A stretch of DNA of 8,527 bases, taken from positions 1-8,527 of the forward strand of contig CABVBR010000089.1 in the NCBI GenBank assembly GCA_902496645.1, written 5' to 3'. Position numbers and translations under genes: made by a program. The notes beneath the pieces were generated by a model. It was not told where the DNA came from and did no database searches. It saw only the letters and a list, made by a program, of their open reading frames with translations. This document shows positions 1 through 5,704 of this stretch, one piece after another (position 1 is the first letter of the stretch; each line of letters opens with the position of its first letter). This DNA comes from an uncultured Collinsella sp. Its GTDB lineage: Bacteria > Actinomycetota > Coriobacteriia > Coriobacteriales > Coriobacteriaceae.

Positions 1-383
1 AAGCGGGCGATCGCGAGCGCGAGGGCGGGGAGCTCACCTTTGACGACATCGACGCCATCGCCAACCAGTACTTCGACACATCGGCCAAGAAGATCAATGT
101 GCAGACGGTCCAGTCCGTCATCGAGGAGCAATACGGTGTGACGCACGAGGAACTCATCGGGCCTCGCCGCAACGCCAACATCGCCAAGGCGCGCCATATC
201 GCTATCTACCTGGCGATCGAGATGTGCGAGATGACGACGACGGCCGTGGGCGCCGAGTTTGGCAACCGCAACCACTCGACCGTCAGTACGAGCTATAAAA
301 AGGTTCAGAAGATGATTCAGGAAGACCGGACTGTTACCGAAGACCTCAAGTCGCTGCGCGATAAAATAACACTGCGCTCGTAG
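1..383 (+). CDS. dnaA: Chromosomal replication initiator DnaA, C-terminal part (5' end cut by window)
   Basis: DnaA is the AAA+ initiator that binds DnaA boxes at oriC and opens the duplex. Only the last ~126 codons are present; the first complete codon is at base 3, and the gene runs in from the left edge, so the GTG at 99 is an internal valine and not a start. The visible part is the linker after the AAA+ lid (about bases 3-100) and domain IV, the helix-turn-helix DNA-binding domain. The domain IV pattern R-x-x-x-I-A-x-x-R-x-I-A-x-Y-L-A-x-E-M is clear, followed by the recognition signature at bases 261-284, which reads G-N-R-N-H-S-T-V where most DnaA proteins have G-G-R-D-H-T-T-V. The equivalent of the base-contacting arginine before the I-A-x-Y-L helix is kept. 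The stop is TAG at 381-383. Family assignment is certain; the altered recognition motif may mean slightly altered box preference (inference). Confidence 0.97.
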   Translation, partial: AGDREREGGELTFDDIDAIANQYFDTSAKKINVQTVQSVIEEQYGVTHEELIGPRRNANIAKARHIAIYLAIEMCEMTTTAVGAEFGNRNHSTVSTSYKKVQKMIQEDRTVTEDLKSLRDKITLRS

Positions 384-398
384 GTAAATGGACACACC

Positions 399-407
399 TG
401 TTGAAAA
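399..407 (-). promoter_or_regulatory. DnaA-box-like 9-mer
   Basis: Read on the minus strand it is TTTTCAACA, 7 of 9 matches to TTATCCACA. It shares the TTTTC core with the sites at 453-461 and 481-489 and has the same orientation. An overlapping-region 9-mer TTGTCGAAA on the plus strand (409-417) is a weaker match (6 of 9). Confidence 0.45.
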
Positions 408-452
408 CTTGTCGAAACGGCGGTTATAAGGTGTCAAAAACTCGAGCCGCGG

Positions 453-461
453 TGATGAAAA
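453..461 (-). promoter_or_regulatory. DnaA-box-like 9-mer, weak
   Basis: Read on the minus strand it is TTTTCATCA, 6 of 9 matches to TTATCCACA and 8 of 9 to the site at 399-407. Listed mainly because it shares the TTTTC core and orientation with its two neighbours. Confidence 0.3.
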
Positions 462-480
462 GTTTTGCGCAGGTTTTGAA

Positions 481-489
481 CGTGGAAAA
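481..489 (-). promoter_or_regulatory. DnaA-box-like 9-mer
   Basis: Read on the minus strand it is TTTTCCACG, 7 of 9 matches to TTATCCACA. It is 28 bp downstream of the start of the previous site and lies in the same orientation. Confidence 0.45.
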
Positions 490-553
490 CATACCCGGTT
501 GCACACAGGTTCCTGTCGACTCTCTTTTTAGGGCTGACCTGCACTTTTAGGAG

Positions 554-562
554 TAATCAACA
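554..562 (+). promoter_or_regulatory. DnaA-box-like 9-mer next to the AT-rich tract
   Basis: Plus-strand TAATCAACA, 7 of 9 matches to TTATCCACA. It lies 12 bp before the trinucleotide array at 575-589, the place where an anchoring DnaA box is expected. The next nine bases (563-571, GTTTCGTCA) are 7 of 9 to the TTTTCATCA variant and could be a second degenerate tandem site (speculative). Confidence 0.45.
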
Positions 563-574
563 GTTTCGTCAGTA

Positions 575-589
575 CTATTACTATTATTA
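575..589. repeat. Five tandem DnaA-trio trinucleotides
   Basis: The plus strand reads CTA-TTA-CTA-TTA-TTA. Its complement, read 3' to 5', is GAT-AAT-GAT-AAT-AAT, five of five matches to the published DnaA-trio consensus 3'-[G/A]AT-5'. In B. subtilis such trios guide a DnaA filament onto single-stranded DNA next to DnaA boxes and start duplex opening. The triplet before it (572-574, complement CAT) keeps the central A and the T. The array sits at the start of the AT-rich stretch and within the dnaN 5' leader. Sequence match is direct; function is inferred. Confidence 0.6.
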
Positions 590-590
590 A

Positions 591-602
591 GATATTTATA
601 TC
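591..602. repeat. Small AT-rich inverted repeat in the unwinding tract
   Basis: GATAT at 591-595 and ATATC at 598-602 form a perfect 5-bp inverted repeat around TT. With its very high AT content this would melt easily or form a weak hairpin just upstream of the dnaN ribosome-binding site. May be incidental to AT richness. Confidence 0.35.
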
Positions 603-605
603 TAT

Positions 606-612
606 AGAAAGG
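606..612 (+). promoter_or_regulatory. Ribosome-binding site of dnaN
   Basis: AGAAAGG lies 9 nt before the ATG at 622 and supports that start. Confidence 0.7.
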
Positions 613-621
613 TATTAAAAG

Positions 622-1725
622 ATGAAGTTCACCGTCAGCCAGAGCTCGCTTACGCAAGCCATCGGCGTCGTTATGAAAGGCGTCGCTTCGGCATCCACCC
701 TTCCCATCCTGTCGGGCGTGCTCGTTAAGGCGCAGGACGGCATCTTGGAATTCCAGACCTCAAACTACACCATCTCGATTCGTCACCGCATTGCGGCTCA
801 TGTCGAAGAGGAGGGCGAGATGGTGATTCCCTGCAAGATGCTCTCCAACATCACCAAGACCCTTCCCGATGCCCCGGTCACCTTTGAGCTGTCCGAGCGT
901 CAGGTTTTGATTGGCTGCGAGAAGAGCTCTTTCCGCCTCAACACGCTCGATGCCAACGACTTTCCCGAGTTTCCGGCATACGCCATCGAGAGCGCCGTCG
1001 AGCTGCCGACCGATATCCTGTCCGAAATGGTAAGTCGCGTATGGCGCGTCACCTCGACTGACAAGGCCCGCCCCATCCTGGGTGGCGTGCACATGAAGGT
1101 CGAGAACAACACCGTGCGCCTGGTCGCGACCGACTCCTTCCGACTGGCCGTGTGCGATACGCAGGTTGAGACCTCGACCCTCGAAGGTTCCTTTGAGCTC
1201 AACGTGCCTGCCGACGCCTTCAACGACGCGCTGAGCATCATGGCCAGCCAGGCTACCATCATGATCGGCGCAACCGACACCCAGGTTGTCTTTGAGGCCG
1301 GCAACACCACCTACGTGTCGCGCCGCATCGAGGGCGTTTATCCCAATTACAAGCAGCTCATCCCCGATTCGTGCGTGACGAGCGTCAAGATCGACGTGGC
1401 CGCCTTTAACGCCGCCCTTAAGCGTGTGGCCGTTATCGCGAGCGCCAACCCCGCTGTCAAGTTTGAGATTGACGTCGAGAACGGCCAGATGGGCCTGTCC
1501 TCCATTTCCAACGACCAGGATCTGGCGCAGGAGACGATCGATGTCGAGGCCGAGGGCGAGTCAGGTACCATCGCCTTCAACTACCACTACATCTTTGGCT
1601 GCCTCAATGCCCTGTCCAAGGAGAAGGAAATCACGCTGGAGCTCAAGAGCTATTCGCAGGCTGGCATCTTCAAGTCCTACGACAAGATCAACTATCTGTA
1701 CCTGGTCATGCCGGTACGCATCTAG
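622..1725 (+). CDS. dnaN: DNA polymerase III beta subunit (sliding clamp)
   Basis: The beta clamp is a ring-shaped homodimer that encircles DNA and tethers the replicative polymerase and repair factors. The 367-residue product has the usual family length (about 365-380) and the usual three repeated clamp domains, roughly residues 1-120, 121-250 and 251-367. Recognisable landmarks are the N-terminal stretch with S-T-L-P-I-L-S-G (the family's T-x-P-I-L-x-G motif), the R-P-I-L-G-G-V segment opening domain 2, and the C-terminus Y-L-V-M-P-V-R-I, which is the near-invariant end that lines the peptide-binding cleft (usually M-P-M-R-L/I). The ATG start has a Shine-Dalgarno sequence 9 nt upstream. It follows the origin-like spacer after dnaA and precedes recF by 8 nt, so recF and dciA are probably cotranscribed with it. 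Nothing odd is seen in the gene itself. Confidence 0.98.
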   Translation: MKFTVSQSSLTQAIGVVMKGVASASTLPILSGVLVKAQDGILEFQTSNYTISIRHRIAAHVEEEGEMVIPCKMLSNITKTLPDAPVTFELSERQVLIGCEKSSFRLNTLDANDFPEFPAYAIESAVELPTDILSEMVSRVWRVTSTDKARPILGGVHMKVENNTVRLVATDSFRLAVCDTQVETSTLEGSFELNVPADAFNDALSIMASQATIMIGATDTQVVFEAGNTTYVSRRIEGVYPNYKQLIPDSCVTSVKIDVAAFNAALKRVAVIASANPAVKFEIDVENGQMGLSSISNDQDLAQETIDVEAEGESGTIAFNYHYIFGCLNALSKEKEITLELKSYSQAGIFKSYDKINYLYLVMPVRI

Positions 1726-1733
1726 CGCTGCCC

Positions 1734-2840
1734 ATGACCATGTTCGCACGCGATCTTTCCGTTGCGCGCTATCGCAGCTTCGACAGTTACCGCCTTGCCC
1801 TGAGCGACGGTGTGACAGTGCTCGCAGGTCCCAACGCGGCGGGAAAGACCAACCTCATAGAGGCGCTGCAGCTGCTGACGAGTGGCGCCTCGTTTAGGCA
1901 TCCGACCGCTGCCGAGCTCGTGCACGACGGCGTGGGCCCATGCAAGGTCGAGCTGAGGCTCGAAGGTGATGGGCGTGTGCTGGACATGGGACTGAGTGTG
2001 GAAGATAGCAAGCGTTCGTTTAGTCGCAACGGCAAGCGCTGCGCTGCGTCCGGTGTGCGCGGGGTGCTGCCGAGCGTTCTGTTTTGCCCGGACCACCTGG
2101 ATATGGTCAAGCGGGGTGCCAGCGTGCGCCGCACCGCACTCGATGACTTTGGCGTTCAGCTGAGTGCGCGCTATGCCGATCTGGCTAGTGCCTACGGGCG
2201 CTGCGTGACCCAGCGCAATGCCCTGCTCAAGGAGACCTGGTGCTGCCGCGAGATGCTCGGCGCCTGGAACGAATCTATCGCCCGCGCCGGTTCGGCCCTG
2301 CTCGTGCATCGTCTGGCCCTGCTCGGCCGGCTGTCGGGCCATGTGCGCGACGCCTATGGCCGCGTGGCATCCGGCGAGCCCGCCGGCGTGTCCTATGTGT
2401 CCACGCTTGGCGACCTGCCTCGCACCGAGGATCGGGACGAGCTCAGGGGCTGGGCGTATGAGCACATGCTCTCGGCGCTCGATGAGCGCGCCGACGAGGA
2501 GATCCGTCGCGGCGTGACGCTCGTCGGTCCGCATCGCGACGAGATTGAGTTTTCCGTCGCGGGTCGATCGGCCCGTTCATTTGCCAGCCAGGGCCAGCAG
2601 CGAACGCTGGTGCTTGCCTGGAAGGTGGCGGAGGTGGCGGTGGCGCGCGATATCCTGGGCACCGCGCCGCTGCTACTTTTGGATGACGTGATGAGCGAGC
2701 TCGACGGCGAACGCCGAGGTGCTTTTCTGCGGCTGATCGGCGACGACATCCAGACGGTCATAACCACCACCAATCTGGGGTATTTTACCGATGACCTGCT
2801 TGATCGAGCCAAGGTGGTGAGCATGGGTGAGACGTGCTAA
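1734..2840 (+). CDS. recF: DNA replication and repair protein RecF
   Basis: RecF is an SMC/ABC-type ATPase that works with RecO and RecR to load RecA at single-strand gaps. The 368-residue product is of normal length. Walker A is G-P-N-A-A-G-K-T at residues 32-39, the ABC signature is S-Q-G-Q-Q-R at 285-290, and Walker B with the D-loop is L-L-L-L-D-D-V-M-S-E-L-D at 313-324, all in the expected order and intact. The gene begins 8 nt after the dnaN stop. No Shine-Dalgarno sequence precedes the ATG at 1734, so translation is probably coupled to dnaN; the ATG at 1740, two codons in, is an equally plausible start and fits the family's short N-terminus better. Its 3' end overlaps the start of dciA by 14 nt. 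Confidence 0.97.
   Translation: MTMFARDLSVARYRSFDSYRLALSDGVTVLAGPNAAGKTNLIEALQLLTSGASFRHPTAAELVHDGVGPCKVELRLEGDGRVLDMGLSVEDSKRSFSRNGKRCAASGVRGVLPSVLFCPDHLDMVKRGASVRRTALDDFGVQLSARYADLASAYGRCVTQRNALLKETWCCREMLGAWNESIARAGSALLVHRLALLGRLSGHVRDAYGRVASGEPAGVSYVSTLGDLPRTEDRDELRGWAYEHMLSALDERADEEIRRGVTLVGPHRDEIEFSVAGRSARSFASQGQQRTLVLAWKVAEVAVARDILGTAPLLLLDDVMSELDGERRGAFLRLIGDDIQTVITTTNLGYFTDDLLDRAKVVSMGETC
2811..2817 (+). promoter_or_regulatory. Ribosome-binding site of dciA, inside recF
   Basis: AAGGTGG lies 9 nt before the GTG at 2827 and decides that start; it sits within the last codons of recF. Confidence 0.6.
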
Positions 2841-3390
2841 TTACGAGCGCGAGAGCGAAACGGTCGCCTTCAGTGGCTTTTTGAACGCAGAGCGCCAGCG
2901 CATCCTGGCGGCTGCGACCCCTGAGCGCCGTGCGCAGATGGAGGCCGCCGAGCAGTCGCGCGCAATCTATCGTGCCTGGAACACGGTGTGTGCGGGCACG
3001 CGCGAGGGGCGCCATGTGACGGGTCTGCGCTATCTGCCCGAATCTAACGAACTGCTGGTGTATCTCGACTCGCCCTCATGGACACAGGAGATGACGCTCT
3101 TGCGCGAGATCATCCGAGCGCGCATGGAGCGCGCCGGAGCCCATGTGGACGGCCTGGTGTTCAAGACGACCGCTCCCGGTCACACACCGCCCGCTGCCAA
3201 GGAGCGCCTGCGTCCGGCCGAGAACGCGTGCCCGCCGGCCCCGCATGCCGACCTAAACGAGACCGAGCGAGCCGAGATTGAGCGCCAAGTGGCACCCATC
3301 GAGGACCAAAAACTGCGCGAGGCCCTCGAGAACGCCATGAGGGCCAGTGCCGAGTGGGCCAAGGGCACGCAGGGCAAAAAAGAGCCTTAA
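2827..3390 (+). CDS. dciA: DUF721 family protein, DciA-type predicted helicase loader/operator
   Basis: DciA (DUF721) is the ancestral bacterial partner that helps load or activate the replicative helicase DnaB where no DnaC/DnaI loader exists, and in actinobacteria it is typically encoded between recF and gyrB, as here. The 187-residue product has a basic, helical N-terminus (1-44), the DUF721 KH-like core at about 45-113 (Y-R-A-W-N-x-V at 48-54, then L-L-V-Y-L-D-S-P-S-W-T-Q-E at 76-88 and the following helix with L-L-R-E-I-I), a proline/alanine-rich linker (about 116-142) and a charged C-terminal helical segment (143-182). GTG start with a good Shine-Dalgarno sequence, overlapping recF by 14 nt in another frame. 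The core and the synteny make the family call strong; the helicase role is taken from characterised DciA proteins. An intrinsic terminator follows 27 nt after the stop. Confidence 0.85.
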   Translation: MRRANYERESETVAFSGFLNAERQRILAAATPERRAQMEAAEQSRAIYRAWNTVCAGTREGRHVTGLRYLPESNELLVYLDSPSWTQEMTLLREIIRARMERAGAHVDGLVFKTTAPGHTPPAAKERLRPAENACPPAPHADLNETERAEIERQVAPIEDQKLREALENAMRASAEWAKGTQGKKEP

Positions 3391-3416
3391 ATCGCATCTG
3401 GTGGCCTTGTAGAGCC

Positions 3417-3446
3417 AAATACCCTCGTCCCCGAGGGTATTTTTTT
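3417..3446 (+). terminator. Intrinsic terminator after dciA
   Basis: A perfect 11-bp inverted repeat (3417-3427 with 3432-3442), a TCCC loop and a run of seven T (3440-3446). It should end the dnaN-recF-dciA transcript and separates it from gyrB. Confidence 0.93.
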
Positions 3447-3472
3447 ACGATAAACTAGTAAAGCTGTACACA
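3444..3472 (+). promoter_or_regulatory. Possible gyrB promoter
   Basis: Because a strong terminator lies just upstream, gyrB needs its own promoter between about 3443 and 3484. The best sigma-70-like pair I find is TTTACG (3444-3449, 4 of 6) and TACACA (3467-3472, 3 of 6) with a 17-nt spacer, overlapping the terminator T-tract. The match is weak; the need for a promoter here is better supported than these exact boxes. Confidence 0.3.
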
Positions 3473-3484
3473 TTTTCTTAACTG

Positions 3485-3491
3485 AAGGAGG
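3485..3491 (+). promoter_or_regulatory. Ribosome-binding site of gyrB
   Basis: AAGGAGG, a near-perfect Shine-Dalgarno sequence, ends 4 nt before the GTG at 3496. An out-of-frame GTG at 3494 is not used, as only 3496 opens the GyrB frame. Confidence 0.85.
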
Positions 3492-3495
3492 ACGT

Positions 3496-5526
3496 GTGGC
3501 AAACGAAAACGATTACGATGGCGGCGAGATTAAGATTCTCGAAGGTCTCGAGGCCGTTCGTAAGCGCCCGGGCATGTACATCGGCTCGACGAGCGCCAGC
3601 GGTCTTCATCACCTGGTGTGGGAGATCGTTGACAACTCCGTCGACGAGGCCATGGCCGGTTTCTGCACCGAGATTCAGGTGACGGTCCACGCCGACAACT
3701 CCATCACGGTCGTCGATAACGGGCGCGGCATCCCCGTCGACGAGCATCCCATCAAAAAGATCCCGACGCTCGAGGTCGTCATGACGATTCTGCACGCCGG
3801 TGGTAAGTTCGATAACTCGGCCTACAAGGTCTCGGGCGGCCTGCACGGCGTGGGTATCTCCGTCGTCAACGCGCTGTCCAAGCGTGTGGTCGTTCAGGTG
3901 TGCCGCGACGGCAGCATCTACGAGATGGAGTTCTCGCGCGGCAAGACTGTCAAGAAGATGGAGGTCGTGGGCACTTCGGAGACGACGGGTACCACCGTCT
4001 CTTTCTGGCCCGACGACGAGATCTTCGAGACCTGCATCTACGATTTCGATACGCTGCACAACCGTCTGCAAGAGACGGCGTTCCTCAACAAGAACCTCAA
4101 GATCGTGCTGACCGACGAGCGCGAGGCGACTCCCCATGTGGAGGAGTTCTGCTATGCCGGCGGCATCATCGACTTCGTCAAGTTCCTCAACGAGGGCAAG
4201 GATGTCCCCGAAGCCTTTAAGGAACCCATCTACATCGAGGGAAAATCGGACCCGGATGCGCCTGTGACCAAAATGGGCGAGGTCGAGGTATCCCTGCAGT
4301 GGAATAGCGGCTACGGCGAGAACGTCATGTCGTTTGCCAACGACATCTACACCCCCGAGGGTGGTATGCACCTCGAGGGCTTCCGTACCGCACTCACCCG
4401 CGTGATCAACGATTACGCCCGCAAGCAGAACCTGCTCAAGGAGAAGGACGCCAATCTGACCGGCGACGACGTGCGCGAGGGCCTTTCGGCCGTTATCTCG
4501 GTCAAGCTGCCCGACCCGCAGTTCGAGGGGCAGACCAAGGCTAAGCTCGGCAGCTCCTACATGCGCGCGTTGACGCTCAAGATCGTGACCGACGGTCTGG
4601 CCGATTACCTCGAAGAGCATCCCAAGCCCGCCCGCGAGATCGTCAAGAAGGCCCAGCAGGCCTGCAAGGCACGCAACGCCGCCCGCAAGGCACGCGAGGC
4701 GACCCGCCGCAAGAGCCTGCTCGAGACGGCGTCGCTGCCCGGCAAGCTCGCCGACTGTTCGGTGCGCGATGCCGAGCTGACCGAGCTCTTCATCGTAGAG
4801 GGCGACTCGGCAGGCGGTTCGGCCAAGGACGGCCGTCGCCGAGACATCCAGGCGATTCTGCCCCTGCGCGGCAAGATTTTGAACGTCGAGCGCGTGGGCG
4901 ACCATCGCGCGTTTTCGAGTGACACCATCCAGTCGCTGATCACCGCGATTGGCTGCGGCGTCACGACGAGTGCCGGTGACGGCGGCGACTTCGACATCAC
5001 CAAGGCGCGCTACCACAAGATCATCATCATGACCGATGCAGACGTCGACGGTGCGCACATTCGCATCCTGCTGCTGACGTTCTTCTACAAGTACATGCGT
5101 CCGCTGATCGATGCCGGCTATGTCTACGTTGCCTGCCCGCCCATCTTTGGCATTAAGGTACGCAACAAGATTCACTACGTGTATCCCAACGGCCGCCAGC
5201 CCGAAGACGAGATCCTGCGCGATACCATCCAGAGCCTGGGGCTGAACCCCGACGACAACGACGAGGACGGCAAGGCCAAGGACGGCAAGATCACCAAGAA
5301 GCGCAAGGGCTATACCGTCCAGCGCTACAAGGGCCTGGGTGAGATGGATCCCAAGCAGCTTGCCTCGACGACGATGGATCCCAAGACCCGCATTCTGCAG
5401 CGCGTGTCGATCGAGGACGCCGTGGTGGCGGACCGTGCCGTGCGCGAACTGATGGGTTCCGAGGTCGGCTATCGCCGTGAGTACATCGAGAAGCACGCGC
5501 ATGATGCACGTTTCCTAGACGCCTAG
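3496..5526 (+). CDS. gyrB: DNA gyrase subunit B (ATPase subunit)
   Basis: GyrB is the ATPase and TOPRIM subunit of gyrase (A2B2), which introduces negative supercoils. The 676-residue product is slightly longer than the ~640 typical of Gram-positive GyrB. GHKL ATPase: R-K-R-P-G-M-Y-I-G at 22-30, W-E-I-V-D-N-S with the general-base glutamate E43 and Mg-binding N47, D-N-G-R-G-I-P at 74-80, and G-G-L-H-G-V-G at 114-120. The transducer loop Q-T-K is at 346-348. TOPRIM: E-G-D-S-A-G-G starting at E435 and D-A-D-V-D-G starting at D514 (metal ligands E435, D514, D516). The C-terminal Q-R-Y-K-G-L-G-E-M-D is at 609-618. A charged, low-complexity insertion of about 20 residues (around 583-605, rich in D and K) lies just before it and accounts for part of the extra length. 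GTG start with strong Shine-Dalgarno. The GyrA neighbour with a true GyrA box makes this GyrB and not ParE. Confidence 0.98.
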   Translation: MANENDYDGGEIKILEGLEAVRKRPGMYIGSTSASGLHHLVWEIVDNSVDEAMAGFCTEIQVTVHADNSITVVDNGRGIPVDEHPIKKIPTLEVVMTILHAGGKFDNSAYKVSGGLHGVGISVVNALSKRVVVQVCRDGSIYEMEFSRGKTVKKMEVVGTSETTGTTVSFWPDDEIFETCIYDFDTLHNRLQETAFLNKNLKIVLTDEREATPHVEEFCYAGGIIDFVKFLNEGKDVPEAFKEPIYIEGKSDPDAPVTKMGEVEVSLQWNSGYGENVMSFANDIYTPEGGMHLEGFRTALTRVINDYARKQNLLKEKDANLTGDDVREGLSAVISVKLPDPQFEGQTKAKLGSSYMRALTLKIVTDGLADYLEEHPKPAREIVKKAQQACKARNAARKAREATRRKSLLETASLPGKLADCSVRDAELTELFIVEGDSAGGSAKDGRRRDIQAILPLRGKILNVERVGDHRAFSSDTIQSLITAIGCGVTTSAGDGGDFDITKARYHKIIIMTDADVDGAHIRILLLTFFYKYMRPLIDAGYVYVACPPIFGIKVRNKIHYVYPNGRQPEDEILRDTIQSLGLNPDDNDEDGKAKDGKITKKRKGYTVQRYKGLGEMDPKQLASTTMDPKTRILQRVSIEDAVVADRAVRELMGSEVGYRREYIEKHAHDARFLDA

Positions 5527-5527
5527 C

Positions 5528-5621
5528 TTTCCCAGGCACCCCATCTTGCCCTTCAGGATTTCGGGCGCCGCACGCAAGGCGTGCGCCCTCATCCTTCAGG
5601 GCAACCTGGGGCACCTGGAAA
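5528..5621 (+). repeat. Long interrupted hairpin between gyrB and gyrA
   Basis: Two bases after the gyrB stop begins a near-continuous inverted repeat. Paired blocks from outside in: TTT/AAA (5528-5530 with 5619-5621), CCAGG/CCTGG (5532-5536, 5614-5618), CCCCA/TGGGG (5539-5543, 5607-5611), TTGCCCT/AGGGCAA (5546-5552, 5598-5604), AGGAT/ATCCT (5555-5559, 5591-5595), GGGCG/CGCCC (5563-5567, 5584-5588) and CACGC/GCGTG (5571-5575, 5579-5583) around an AAG loop. That is about 35 Watson-Crick pairs in short helices separated by small, mostly 2x2 internal loops (CA/CA, TC/CC, TC/TC, TTC/TC) and one 3-nt bulge. No T-tract follows, so it is not a standard intrinsic terminator. Role unknown; candidates are an RNA processing site, an attenuator, or mRNA stabilisation between the two gyrase cistrons. 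Confidence 0.75.
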
Positions 5622-5632
5622 ACCTAGGAGGG

Positions 5633-5652
5633 TTATCCGGTGTTCCCGGTAA
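5633..5652 (+). repeat. Small hairpin in the gyrA leader
   Basis: TTA-CCGG pairs with CCGG-TAA (5633-5635 and 5637-5640 with 5646-5649 and 5650-5652), with one bulged T at 5636 and a 5-nt loop. A third possible hairpin follows: CGTGGT (5661-5666) with ACCACG (5680-5685) around a 13-nt loop. Together with the long hairpin they make the whole gyrA leader structured. Function not known. Confidence 0.45.
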
Positions 5653-5694
5653 TCCGTCTCCGTGGTAGGGAACTAATGGACCACGCAAACCATG

Positions 5695-5700
5695 AGGAGG
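5695..5700 (+). promoter_or_regulatory. Ribosome-binding site of gyrA
   Basis: AGGAGG ends 4 nt before the GTG at 5705, the same spacing as at gyrB. This strong site supports the early start and hence the long acidic N-terminus of GyrA. Confidence 0.85.
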
Positions 5701-5704
5701 TAAC

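Larger units (their letters stand above)
399..602. other. oriC: Candidate replication origin region (dnaA-dnaN spacer)
   Basis: The 238-nt dnaA-dnaN spacer (384-621) has no convincing gene. Its left two thirds hold scattered 9-mers resembling DnaA boxes (399-407, 453-461, 481-489 on the minus strand; 554-562 on the plus strand). Its right third (about 570-621) is strikingly AT-rich for this genome and begins with tandem trinucleotides matching the DnaA-trio motif. Order is boxes, short spacer, trios, AT-rich tract, dnaN, the same order known for the unwinding side of the Bacillus subtilis origin between dnaA and dnaN. The boxes are all two or more mismatches from TTATCCACA, so the call rests on arrangement rather than on perfect sites. 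The sequence upstream of dnaA, where further boxes could lie, is outside the window. Confidence 0.6.

Noticed and set aside
99..383. A separate small gene starting at GTG 99
   Set aside because: The frame is open to the left edge and the residues before base 99 continue the DnaA linker, so it is only the 3' part of dnaA.
470..600. A sigma-70 promoter for dnaN in the origin-like spacer
   Set aside because: TTGAAC (476-481), TTGCAC (499-504) and AT-rich hexamers near 584-602 are present, but none pair with an acceptable partner at 16-18 nt spacing.
1722..2534. A 270-codon open frame on the minus strand antisense to recF
   Set aside because: Shadow of recF; no family motifs, and RecF motifs on the plus strand are intact.
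3478..5502. A 674-codon open frame on the minus strand antisense to gyrB
   Set aside because: It mirrors gyrB almost end to end in a GC-rich gene, its translation is a low-complexity mix rich in V, L, A, D, G and H with no recognisable motifs, and gyrB on the other strand is unmistakable.
5528..5622. The long gyrB-gyrA hairpin as an intrinsic terminator of gyrB
   Set aside because: The helix is far longer than usual, is interrupted many times, and is followed by AAAACC with no T-tract on the plus strand.
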